Shown piece by piece: positions 51,572 through 64,000 of a stretch of 64,000 bases of DNA (the first letter of the stretch is position 1; every line of letters starts with the position of its first letter). The notes beneath the pieces are model-generated. The model had not been told where the DNA came from. It saw nothing but the letters and a program-made list of their open reading frames with translations, and ran no database searches. The DNA comes from Coptis chinensis (lineage: Eukaryota > Streptophyta > Magnoliopsida > Ranunculales > Ranunculaceae), in contig CM027381.1 of assembly GCA_015680905.1 (NCBI GenBank), forward strand, positions 86,515,501 through 86,579,500, given 5' to 3'. The position numbers and the translations under genes are program-made.

Positions 51572-54500
51572 ACGTATGTGTCGAGACTTCCCGTTATACA
51601 TGCTACTATGTGCTCTACCAATAGTAGATTGGCTATCATAGTGTATACACACTGCTGGCACAGGTTTAGCCCAGTTTGGAATATCTTCTAAGAAATTTGA
51701 AGCCACTCGCTTCTTCTCGATCTTGTCCAATGTAATGAATTCTCGATTCCATAGTGGACCTCGTATGCACGCGTTTGTTTTGAGGATTTCCAAGAAATTT
51801 GTACCTCCAAATGTAAAGACATATCCACTTGTGGACTTTGAGTCTTTAGTGTCGATATCCAATTAGCATCGCAGTACCCATACGGGCGGTTTGGATATCT
51901 TGTATAGTGCAGACCAAAATTCTGAGTATACTTTAAGTACCCCAAAACTCTCAGTATGGCAGTCCAATAATCTTTACTAGGATTACTCGTATATCAACTT
52001 AGCTTGCTCGCACAGTATGCTATGTACCAGGATTACTCGTATATCAACTTAGCTTGCTCACAGAGTATGCTATGTCAGGTCTTGTTCAGTTCATGACATA
52101 CATTAAACTGCCAAGTATACGAGAGTATTCTAGTTGAGATATGCTATCTCCAGTATTTTTGGCTAAATGAAGATTTACGTCAATTGGTGACCTTTTTGAT
52201 GTGATGTTATATTTCTTAAACTTTTCAAGAATCGTCTTAATGTAATGAGATTGTGATAGAACAAGTCCATCCTCCGTCCTAGAGATCTTAATTCCTAGGA
52301 TAACATCAGCGACACCTAAATCTTTCATGCCAAACTTACTAGACAACATTTGTTTGGTAGATTTTATGACATCCATGTTACTACCCAAAATTAGCATATC
52401 GTCTATAGAGACAAACAATCACACATCCCTTTTGAGTGTTTTTTACATAGACACACTTGTCACACTCGTTTATTTTGAAATCGTTTGACAACATTGCATT
52501 GTCAAATTTCTCATGCCATTGCTTAGGTGCTTGCTTTAATCCATATAAAGATTTAACAAGCTTGCAAACTTTCCTTTCTTGTCCAGGAGCAATAAACCTT
52601 TCGGGTTGTTCCATGTATATTTCTTCATATAACTCACCATTCAAGAATGCCTTCTTTACATCCATTTGATGTATCTCAAATCCATGTATTGATACTATTG
52701 CTATTAGCATCCTTATGGAAATTATTCTTGTAACTAGAGAGTAAGTGTCAAAATAATCCAATCCTTCCTTTTGTCTAAAGTCTTTAACCACAAGTTTAGC
52801 TTTGTACTTGTCGATTGATCCATCAGTCTTAAATTTCTTTGTTAATATCCACTTATATCCCAAAGTCTTGGAACTTGGTGGTAAATCCACCAATTCCTAT
52901 ATATAATTTTGCATTATGGATTCAATATCGCTATTTATTGTTTCTTTCCAATAAGTACCTTCTGGAGATGACATTGCCTCCTTGAACGTTTGAGGATTAT
53001 TTTCCAACAGGTATGTTAGAAAATCAGGTCCAAAAGACATTGACGTCCTTGACCTTTTGCTACGTCTAGGTTCCTCCTCAATTTCGCTTTGTGTAGGATG
53101 GTTACTAGTTGTAACGTCTAAAGTTCTCTTTGTTGAACTTGGCTCAATACATATGTTATACGGAAACGTATTTTCAAAGAATGAAGCATTCCTTGACTTA
53201 ATAATCGTATTAACATGTATATCTTGAATTTCTGATTTATGAACCAGAAAACGATATGCACTAGTATTGTTTGCATATCCAATGAATACATAATCAATAG
53301 TCTTGGGTCCTATCTTCACCTTCTTAGGTTTAGGGACTTCCACTTTAGCAAAACACCCCCACACTTTTAAGAATTCATAGGAAGTCTGATGACCTTTCCA
53401 CAATTCGTATGGTGTTTTAAGCATCTTTTTGTTAGGAATCTTGTTGAGAATGTAATTGGCAGAAAGTAAAGCTTCCCCCTACAAATTCTGGGGTAAACCA
53501 GAACTTAACAACATAGCATTCATCATCTCTTTTAGAGTTCGGTTTTTGCGTTCCGCAATACCATTTGATTGAGGTGAATAAGGAGCCGTAGTTTGATGAA
53601 TGATTCCATGTTCAGAACAGAAACCTTCAAAAGATGATTCATATTCACCTCCTCTATCACTCCTTATAGCCTTAATCTTTTTGCTTAGTTAATTTTCAAC
53701 TTCATTTTTATAGTGTTTGAACACTTTAATTGTCTCATCTTTACTTCTCAACAAGTAAATATAACTATATCTAGTGCTATCGTCAATAAAAGTAATGAAA
53801 TACTTTTTACCACCTCTAGTTTGTACGTACTTAAGATCACATATATCTGTATGTATTAAGTCTAGAGGTTCAGTACTTCTTTCAATGGAATGAAAGGATG
53901 ATCTAGCCAACTTGGATTCTACACAAGTTTCACATTTATGGTGTGGGTCTATTTTTATCTTTGGTATATAGTCCAAATTAATTAATCTACGCAAGGTATC
54001 ATAATTAACATGTCCTAATCTACCATGTCATACATGTGAATACTCAATCAAGTAAACAGAAGATTCAACTTTATTGGCGCTCTTTGACGCAATAGTAAAA
54101 TAAGACATCCTAAAGAGCCAATCCTGAAGATAGCCATTTCCCATAAATACATCATTCTTAGTTAGTACAAATTTATCAGAAACAAAGACTAACTTAAAGC
54201 CATTCTTGCTCACCAGCGACCCAGAAACCAAGTTCTTGCGAATGTCAGGCACATAGAGCACCTCATTCAGTGTTAGTTCCTTCCCAAAAGTTAACCTCAT
54301 CACCACCTTTCTTTTGCCTTCAACCTTGGACGTAGAAGAGTTTCCCATAAAGAGTTGTTCTTCCTTTTCCACAGCATGATAAGTGGTGAACATCGACTTA
54401 TTGGAGCATATGTGGTGAGTAGCACCAGTATCCACCCACCATTCCTTTTCATTTCCAATCATGAGACATTCAGAAACCACAGCAGATAGGTTCATATCAT

Positions 54501-55500
54501 TAATATTATCAGAAAGTATGTCCATTGTCACATTTGCTTCAGTCTTTTGCTTCTTGTACTTCTTTAGATTGCGACATTCACTTGCCTTATGTCCAACCTT
54601 CCCACAGTTGTAGCACTTGCCCTTGAACTTAGTAGGCGTACTACTCTCTTCACCTTGAGCTTTGTCTTGGCGCTTCCTCTTTCCCTTAGCACTTGATCCT
54701 TCCACAACATTGGCCTTTGCCACCATGGGATCCTTGCCTTTCTTCTCAGATAGGCGGTTATCTTCCTCTATCCTTAGACGGACAATCAGTTCTTCAAGAC
54801 TCATATCTTTACATTTATGCTTAAGATAATTCTTAAAATCCTTCCAAGATGGTGGTAATTTCTCAATCATAGCAGCCACTTAGAATGATTCTCCTAGGGT
54901 CATTCCTTCAGCAATGACATCATGGAGGATTACTTGAAGTTCTTGGACTTGGCTTATGACGGTCTTACTATCCGTCATTTTGAAATCAAGAAATCTGCCA
55001 ACTATGAATTTCTTCATGCCAGCATCTTCACTCTTGTATTTCTTGTCCAACGAATCCCAAAGTTCCTTAGAAGTCTTGAACACACTATACACATTGTATA
55101 ATGAGTCAGCCAACCCACTAAGGACATAATTTCTATACAAGAAATCAGCATGAAACCAAGCATCCTTGGCCAAAACCTTCTCCTTGTCGGTTTCATCAGG
55201 GCTTACATCATGAGCCTTATCCCATAGAAACCTTGCCAAGTTAAGGGTGGTCAAATAGAAGAGCATCTTATTTTGCCAGCGCTTGAAATCAGTTCCATTG
55301 AACTTTTCAGGCTTCTCCCCATGAGGAACAGAATGGGGAACAGTAGTAGGAACAGTAACAGTAGGTGTAATTGGTGGTGTTGCCATATTCTGAAATACAA
55401 CCATACTTTGTTATTCCTTTAAATAAATAAAAAAAGAAAGGAAAACAGAAACAAATTCTGTTCGGTAAAGAAGAAGAAGAAAAAAGAATCTGTCTTAAGT

Positions 55501-56204
55501 TGTTAGGAATATACAACTTAATTGTACTTACTCTTTACCAATTACCAAACTATACAAACCTTTTGTCTTGTAAGTGTCTTGTACTTCTTAATTAAATCCG
55601 AGCCTAGTGTAGATACACTATATCCTTAAGACAGATTTTCCCCCTCACGGTGCTTGAAGGTTGATAGGAAACTGTCTCCCAAGATAGAACGAATTTCCTT
55701 CTATAGAAAGCTAACACTTCAATTCTATAGAATCAGCGAACACAACATAGTATTTGACTAAGAACAGGAGGAGAAGAGAAAGATCAGAACTCTGTGTGAT
55801 CTGGTGTCCCTTTCTCTCCAAATTCATCCACTATTTATAGGTGAGTGGTGCCTCTTCGAAACAACACAGTGACTCTTGGGAAAAAGTAAGCAACTTTTTG
55901 AAAAGTCACATGTTTCGAAAAGACACACCATTTCGGTATAAAGCACTGCTTCAAACCAGTGCCTATTTCGAAAGGTCACACCTTTTCGGCATGATGTACT
56001 GTTTTGAACCAGTGCACATTTCGAAAGGTCGCACCTTTTCGGCATAATGCACTATTTCGAACCAGTGCACCCTTTCGAAAAGGTTTTTATCACTTTACGT
56101 ACTGTTTCTTTTCAGAAACCCATTTCATATCAATATGGGATAGCTTGGGAGACAAATTACTCATTCATATCTCAAATGGATTTGAGCAAATCATTTTTCT
56201 AACA
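55501..56204 (-). repeat. 5' LTR of the Copia fossil
   Basis: Same length and termini as the left LTR, with the same internal ~53-bp repeat. Differences are scattered substitutions without large indels, consistent with one insertion followed by separate drift of the two copies. Confidence 0.92.
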
Positions 56205-56209
56205 CATAT

Positions 56210-58078
56210 ATCATCAACTTTTTAACATCATGTCTCGCAAGGATATTTTAGCAAACACATCAACCCAATATAACAGTAACTGCAAGTCAATACCATGAAC
56301 AATAAAACCCAAAAAAAAAAAAAAAAAAAAAACGAATAAAGTTGGGAAAAAAACAGGAAACCTGTTTTCGACCCAGTGAATTGTAATTCAATCTAAATTG
56401 TTTGAAAAAAAAATCAAAACCCAATGAAGAAAATCCAAACAAGTTTTTACTACAATAAACATTAACAAATGAGAGTGACTATAACATTTAAGCAACTTGA
56501 ACACGCACTTGCACACACGGTTAGCATTATGATCCCTTCCAATCATAATGCATACCTTACAACCATAAGGAAATTAGTTATGACACTCGGATTATCTGAT
56601 GAGTTGGTTAGAAAAATAAACTTATAACCTAAAAAGTAAATTAGCAAATACTACTTTACAGATTGTGCGCAATTGAGATTATTTCTCTGAACTTCACGAA
56701 GTATATAAATATTATGCAATCAATTTGATTAGCAAGATAGAAGCAAACATGTCAAGTGGTTGTTAAAGTAGCAAATTGCAACAAAAAAAGCAATTGAACT
56801 ATAAGTCTAACTATTTTACAGATTATGTGCTACTTTTCTTGATTCTAGTTGCATTGAAGTAATGAAATAATTAGCTACTATGCAATTGATTTGAGTAGAA
56901 ATTCTAAGAAGAAAATGTTGTTTATACCTCAACAAATGTCTACTCCTCCGGTTCCCACCTCTTCTTTCATTCTTTATAATATGCTTATGATCACTGGATT
57001 AATTATGTGAAAATTCAAAACCATAAGGCCGACCAGCAACAATAATTAGTTACTAAACAAATACTAATGTAATTACAGATCTAATGACAAAGCTTCACAG
57101 TTTAAAATGACCCACACAAAGACCAGTGAGTGCCCACATTATGTAATGCCCTATTAGTTTCATGGAAATATTTTAGTCTAGAATTTGGAAGCAAAGAACA
57201 TAAACCACCTTCTTTTGATCTACTTCATAATAAGGTTACAATATTATTACTCTTAGTTAGAAATTTGTGCTAATTGTATTGAAAATATTATTAAGATAAA
57301 TATGTGAATGGTGATCAATTATGATGCTGCGACACTTCATTATTTGTTCCTCTTATGTCTTCCTTGTTTGGAAGATTGAAGTAATGCCCTTGAAGCAACA
57401 CAATACAAAGAGAACTGATTAGTGTGACTAATTAAGCGACATTTATTGTTAAATTTCTTGTCTATTAGAATGTTTTTTGAGACCAAAAAGAAACAAACTA
57501 AGCTACGGAGATATTACTTTGTATCAATAACACTATCCAACTTGGTAAACATTAATGGAATGAGACTCTATATGGTGGCACAACCACTTCCTATCAATTA
57601 AATGTAAGATAATTGTTCCGCAGTCCCCCTTGGCTTATGTATAAAACAAAAAGATCACACATGTGAAAGTTCTTCAAGTGAAAATTAGGCATAAATATAG
57701 AATAATACACAACACTAAATCTTAAAAAATTCAAACTAACTTTATAATGTTTTTGGCTATTTCATTTTTTCCGCCTGTAATAAAGATTTGAGAAAAAAAA
57801 ATAAAAAAATAATTTATGCATAGATGAAATTGTTATTCAAGGTAGTGTTGTCCCCTTAAGAAACAAAAGAATTTATATATGTGAATGGAAGATCAGCCTG
57901 TTGAGAGTCGCTATTTGTTTTCTAATTTTGAAGCTCGCAAAGCTAGTGGATAAGTATGCATCATTCATATTGTGATGAACTAAATGTAGCAAAGATAAGA
58001 GAAAGAGTTGTCTTTCATTCAAGAAACAATAACTGGGAAAAAAATGATGATTGTCCTAAATTGATTGAATACAAACTG
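56210..58078. other. Duplicated spacer of unit 2 downstream of the Copia fossil (no gene)
   Basis: Matches 20266-22070 of unit 1 with small indels and an A-run at 56312-56332. No conserved open frame. Homology to unit 1 stops after GATTGAATACAAACT and resumes at TTACAAGTGTGTTGAAA (about 58340). Confidence 0.6.
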
Positions 58079-58330
58079 GGACGTCACTTAAAGTGACGTC
58101 CGAGTTATAAAATTACTTTAGAATTAGAAATGGACGTTACTCCAAGTGACGTCCGAAAATTATTTCACTCAGACGTTAGTTCGAGTGTCGCCCGGGCTTT
58201 TTATTAACTAATCTCTATTAGCTAATACACTATTGCCTACGGTATAGCACCCCCATTGGAAAAAGTTTTTTTTATATTTGGAGTGTAAAATTTCCACTTT
58301 ATACAGTTTACACCCCCATTGGAGTTGCCT
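58079..58330. other. Unit 2-specific stretch with three TGACG-type palindromes
   Basis: Contains GGACGTCACTTAAAGTGACG then TCC, followed by GGACGTTACTCCAAGTGACG then TCC, and a weaker third copy, CAGACGTTAGTTCGAGTGTC. Each is an inverted repeat with an 11-bp arm around a central base or two. CACCCCCATTGGA occurs twice (about 58248 and 58311). TGACG is the known core of plant bZIP/TGA factor sites; a regulatory role here is only inference. It lies 430-680 bp upstream of the NKAP2 start. Confidence 0.5.
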
Positions 58331-58372
58331 TTATTTGGGATTACAAGTGTGTTGAAAGCGCTTTAGTATAGT

Positions 58373-58633
58373 TAGGGGGAATCGGGTCGGGTAGACCTGA
58401 ATCCGACCCGACCCGATTACCGAATATATCAGGTTCGGGTCGATTTTCATATTCGTTTATGTATTCGGGTCGGATTCGGGTTCGGGTTTAGATTCGGATA
58501 TAATTTTTGGGTTTTTTTTGAATTTTTAGTGTTATCCGATTGGATTAGTCGGATTCGGATATTAAATTTCGGATATAATCGGGTTCGGATTCGGATTCGG
58601 ATATAGCCGAACCTGACCCGATCCCTGCCCTTA
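58373..58633. mobile_element. hAT-like MITE upstream of NKAP2 (unit 2 only)
   Basis: Flanked by the perfect 8-bp repeat AGTATAGT (58365-58372 and 58634-58641). Ends TAGGGGGAATCGGG and, on the complement of the right end, TAAGGGCAGGGATCGGG. The interior is dominated by GGGTTCGGGT words and TTTTTTTTGAATTTTTAGTG, shared with 13958-14281. It ends about 125 bp before the NKAP2 start codon. Confidence 0.75.
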
Positions 58634-58756
58634 AGTATAGTTATACTGTTAGAATAGATGACAGACTTAATAAATAAGCCCAAGTGAGTCGTCCAAATGT
58701 CCAATATCCAACCCATAAATAAAACATCTTTTCTCTTTAACGAAAACCTCACAATA

Positions 58757-60163
<1,407 letters not shown>

Positions 60164-60387
60164 TCTTCATGGATGTGAAACATAATCTCTGTGCCTTTGT
60201 TATTTCTTACCATTCTAGTTGGTATGTTTGTTATTTTCTTGTATGGAACTGTAGTCGATATGCCTATCGTTTGTACTTCTTTTGTTTGTTGCAGTATATG
60301 ATTTTCCTAACTGAGGAAAAACATCTTTCATAATCAGATATAGTTAAGTGCATTAATACTTGTTAAAGGCCTTGAGAAGTTTGTCAT
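60164..60387 (+). other. 3' flank of NKAP2, right end of the duplication
   Basis: Equivalent of 29625-29848. After TTTGTCAT (60380-60387) the sequence continues TTTAGTTTCAATTCTC, unlike the junction copy, and this is presumed to be the ancestral continuation. Confidence 0.75.
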
Positions 60388-61297
60388 TTTAGTTTCAATT
60401 CTCTTTAACTGTTGGAAATAAAAGTTTCATATTGTTTCTGTATGTATATGACTGCTTTTAATGAATTTACAACAGCTGAGATATAACTTTTAAATGAATT
60501 TGAAATGATGAATGCTTTTCTATCTAGAATTAATAATAGCTCCAATTCTTGACCTTCTTGAAAAATCTAACATAGTTTGGTTTGGTATTTGTTCTTCCTC
60601 AAGGAGGAAGTTGAAGGGTTGGTACAGTTGTTTGGAGGAGGAAAATGTTTTATATAGAATGGATTGGGATGCTATGAGTTTAAGTGGAATCAGTTCTCTG
60701 AATAAACGATTGGGTAGTGGTGAGAAGCAATGATGTCTTAGTGGTGGGAAGGAGCTAGTAAAACTGACGAAATAAGATTCACTGATGTCTTGAGAAGGAA
60801 GTGGAGAAAAATCTGCTGATGACTGGGAGAAGTTCATTGCCGAAGGTTGCAGGCTGCACTATGGTAGGAATGCTAGTTTCTTTAACTTCATGGCGTGTAT
60901 ATTGTCTTTTCTAGATGGGGCAGGAGAACATCTTATAGTCTCTTAACGGTTCTTAGTTCTTGAAAGCTCAGTGTGGTGGTATATATTCAAAGATACGCTG
61001 ACCCAGGCTGTGTCTGAGTTCTGGCTGCTTTGTGCACCATCATTAGGTTTTTTTTTGTGTGGATTAGATGTAATGTGTTTAGGCTGTGGTGGGGTTTTGT
61101 GGCAGGGGGAGGTGGTAGATGATACAGGTTCAGCCATTTCATACAATATTTTTTAGGTTTTCCTTAGAAGGCTGAATTTAAAGTCGATACCGTTGGATTT
61201 TACCTTTTGGATAGGAGTTTTATTTGTGTTGGTTGGAGCAAAAATTGAAAGGAGACTTAGTTATTTCAGGCATGGGTACCAGTGTACACTGTAGAGG
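60388..61297. other. Single-copy spacer before the purple acid phosphatase remnant
   Basis: No gene recognised. Short open frames on both strands (for example 60520-60837 minus and 60943-61146 minus) show no known motif. The N-terminal exons expected for a purple acid phosphatase are not visible here. Confidence 0.4.
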
Positions 61298-64000
61298 ATG
61301 CTATGCTATCCGGCTAATGAATATTCTGATGGCCTAGCCCAGCTATATCCCAAGGCAAAATATTACTATGCCCTTGGAGTGGGTAACACCATGAAGCAGT
61401 TCTGGTTTAGAACCCCTCCTGAAGTTGGACCAGATGTTCCTTATACTTTTGGTTTCATCGGTAAATTATATGAACCTTAATCCATGTGAATTTTACTAGC
61501 TACAACAGTTATTGCATTTCCTATGAAGCTTTAAATGGAAAGCATGGGTTATCTGCATTTATCAATTTATGATATAGAACTTTGGCAGATACTCAAAGAA
61601 TTACAAGTGCTGATAAAGACATGTTTTGTAATAATTTTTCATTCCTTTTGACGTCATTTGCAGGGGATCTTGACCAAAGTTATGATTCAAATATAACACT
61701 CACTCATTATGAAAAGAACCCAACAAAAGGACAGACAGTGTTGTTCGTTGGCGATCTCTCTTATGCTGATAACTATCCATTTCACGACAATGTAAGATGG
61801 GATACATGGGGCAGGTTTGTGGAGAGAAGTACTGCTTATCAACCGTGGATATGGACTGCAGGGAATTATGAAATTGATTTTGTTCCTGAAATTGTAAGCA
61901 CTCCATATCTACTCAAAGCAGATTAAGTCAATATGTTTATCAGTTTTTCTATGAAATTTCCACCTAATGCCACAATTCTGACATCATTTTTTTTACATTT
62001 CCTAGAAACTTGTTTCTATCTAAAAAGTTTACAGGCTAGTTATTCCTACGCAGCTGAAAGATTGTCGTTGATAAACTAGAAACATTTATATTAACAGAAA
62101 CAAAGAGATGTAAATATTTTAAGAGTATCTTTACTTGACTATGTTGTCGTTCATGCCTTCATCAATGTTTAGGTTGCTTTGACTTAAAACCCCCTTTCTT
62201 TGGGTTTTAAACTGATTGCCTTTTCTAATGGTACTTTTTCATCTTAGGGACACTATGAAATCCGAGGAGACCCGTTCTCTAAGTATTAGGCCTTCTCTCC
62301 TTATAATATTATGGTAATATACATACCGACTATGCTACCTCAAAATGACCTGAGTAACCAACACACTTGTGAAGGTTTATTTGCTCTTTGAATCAGTGTG
62401 TCTATCTTGAAATTGTTTTTATGGGAGATAAATGCAAACTTATGTTAATGGAAAGTATAACAATTTTCATCATCACCCAGTTATTCTCTTGTGCACTTTC
62501 AGCTGAAATGATGCTTTCCAACAGTTTCCATGATTACCTCCAGTTTTCACTGAACAATCCGCTTTTGTTCAAATCGAAACAATTTTTTGAGAGTTGATTT
62601 CCTGACTGGAGGCGGTCTTTTTATTTTGAAGGGTGAGACTGTTCCTTTCAAGCCTTATATGCGCCGTTATCATGTGCCCTATAAAGCATCTGGAAGCACC
62701 GCTCCACTATGGTACTCCATCAAGCAAGCTTCCACATATATCATTGTCCTCTCTTCATATTCTGCCTATGGTAAGCTTGTTTACCTTATTTATGCATGTT
62801 GTGCTTAATGTTTTGCTCCCTTGCAAAGATGTCTCTGGACAAAAACGTCATACTATCCCTCTACAAGTTAGCATCTATGAAAGCACTTATCTGTCCTGAA
62901 ATGACAATAATGATGAAGTGCAATTTTTTTTGCATGTTATTAGTTATCTTAACAGAAGAAAGAGTATGATTTAGATTGATGAATACCCAAATTGTTAACT
63001 GCTAGTTATATCATGTATTTAAAGTAAAAGGTTAATGTGGTTGCACAGTCGCTTTACATGGCACAATATTCCTCTCTCTTGTGCAGGCAAATACACCCCT
63101 CAGTACAAATGGCTTGAACAGGAATTCCCCAAAGTTGATAGGAATGAAACACCATGGTTGATTGTTCTTATGCATTCCCCCTGGTATAACAGCTACAGCT
63201 ATCATTTTATGGAAGGGGAAACCATTAGAGTAATATATGAGCCATGGTTTGTAAAATGCAAAGTAGATGTTGTATATGCTAGACATGTTCATGCCTATGA
63301 ACGATCTGTAAGTGCATTTTTTTCTCTCTGTTCTGTTTAAGTTGACTAATCTAGATAACCTGATTCCTTTTCTTTGTTCATAAAAATTATCGGCAAGTGC
63401 AATGTGACTGTATTTGGCTTATATACTCCTATGAGTATTTGCTGTATTATATGGCTGGCCATACTTCTCTCTAAGAGTACGCATTCTTTCCAGGCCAAGT
63501 AAAGATTCATACTATGGCGAGTTAAATTAATTTGTAATCTCTATATGAAGTGGGTTATTTATCTCACTTTTCAATAGGACTGGGCTCTATTTGCTAAATT
63601 AGCTTCTTATTTCTTTCACCCTTGGTATACCATTTTATCTTTTGTTGCTTTTAGTATGGTAAAAAGAATTGTAGCCGTCCTTGCTACTTTCTCTGCTATG
63701 GTCTGAAAAGATTTTTTTCCTTACAGGAACGTGTCTCAAACATTGCATACAATGTAGTAAATGGTATTTGCACTCCTATAAGTGATCAATCTGCCCCGGT
63801 TTACATAACCATTGGTGATGGAGGGAATCTAGAAGGACAACCAAGTAAGATAGTACTCACATACATTCATTCTGACAGTTACTTATAGATTATTTTCCTC
63901 TCCATTGAATATATAAAGTTTTCTTTGAATATGCAGCATGACCGAACCTCAACCAAAGTATTCGGCGTATCGTGAAGCAAGCTTTGGTCATGCCACGTTT
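61298..64000 (+). pseudogene. Purple acid phosphatase-like gene, 5'-truncated and decayed, running off the right edge
   Basis: Metallophosphatase of the plant purple acid phosphatase family (phosphate ester hydrolysis with a dinuclear metal centre, normally secreted or vacuolar). Readable exons: 61298-61460 (KYYYALGVGNTMKQFWF), 61664-61893 ([24 protein letters not shown]), 62632-62770 ([20 protein letters not shown]), 63087-63307 ([19 protein letters not shown]), 63727-63844 ([12 protein letters not shown]) and 63937 onward (MTEPQPKYSAYREASFGH). Most junctions keep GT-AG and phase. Signs of decay: no N-terminal domain upstream; the catalytic GNHE motif reads GNYE; the metal-binding GHVH reads RHVH; and exon 5 ends GGACAACCAA, 4 bp short of the usual GLATN codons, throwing the last exon out of frame. 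It lies outside the duplication. Confidence 0.82.

Larger units (their letters stand above)
46403..56204 (-). mobile_element. Ty1/Copia LTR retrotransposon fossil with nested insertions
   Basis: A 9.8-kb element on the minus strand with two 704-bp LTRs and target duplication CATAT (46398-46402 and 56205-56209). The uninterrupted site survives in unit 1 (about 20261-20270). Parts in Copia order, rounded: gag with a CCHC knuckle (CYNCGKVGHKASEC) at about 55.4-54.5 kb, protease about 54.5-54.0, integrase about 54.0-53.0, reverse transcriptase about 52.9-52.1, and RNase H from about 51.9 kb, continuing beyond a nested solo LTR. A G-rich polypurine tract adjoins the left LTR. It is broken: about half a dozen breaks besides the nested inserts. 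The LTRs differ at roughly 3% of sites by eye, suggesting an age of about one to two million years at commonly used plant rates. Confidence 0.92.

Overview
This is plant nuclear DNA, almost certainly from a eudicot. The evidence is AT-rich sequence with GT-AG introns, a copper amine oxidase, an NKAP-family gene and a purple acid phosphatase of plant type, and a dense mix of plant transposons: Copia, a Gypsy-like solo LTR, an L1-type LINE, tRNA-derived SINEs, hAT, Mutator-like and CACTA pieces, and a Helitron. The species cannot be named from the sequence.

The window is organised as a tandem segmental duplication. Unit 1 (about 4520-29840) and unit 2 (about 29841-60387) each hold, in the same order, a spacer, a copper amine oxidase gene (CuAO), about 2.5 kb of spacer, and an NKAP-like gene with its 3' flank. 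The 8-bp word TTTGTCAT lies at the left edge (4520), at the junction (29841) and at the right edge (60380), as expected for duplication at a microhomology. Because the units were once identical, each serves as the empty-site control for insertions in the other.

Unit 1: a 1.4-kb retroposon with a SINE-like head (4776-6203), a 4.4-kb non-autonomous Helitron full of a ~56-bp minisatellite (6605-11018), a hAT-like element (11053-12180) just upstream of CuAO1, an apparently intact five-exon CuAO1 (12392-17555, 674 aa), a 1.3-kb hAT-like element (18308-19590), a decayed LINE (about 22240-27945) and an NKAP pseudogene (28107-29624).

Unit 2: a 5'-truncated LINE with a 19-bp target-site duplication (30341-31274), a 7.3-kb block not found in unit 1 that ends in a 105-bp satellite array (36490-38237), CuAO2 (38909-45026) disabled by a 4-bp insertion in exon 1, a 9.8-kb Copia fossil (46403-56204) that itself carries a 3.6-kb solo LTR and a SINE, a short MITE, and a second NKAP copy (58757-60163) whose conserved C-terminal domain is split by frameshifts.

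After the duplication lies the 5'-truncated, decayed start of a purple acid phosphatase gene that runs off the right edge. Before it (1-4519) there is little apart from a CACTA-type terminal fragment. The only clearly functional-looking protein gene in the window is CuAO1, a predicted secreted enzyme that oxidises di- and polyamines and releases hydrogen peroxide.
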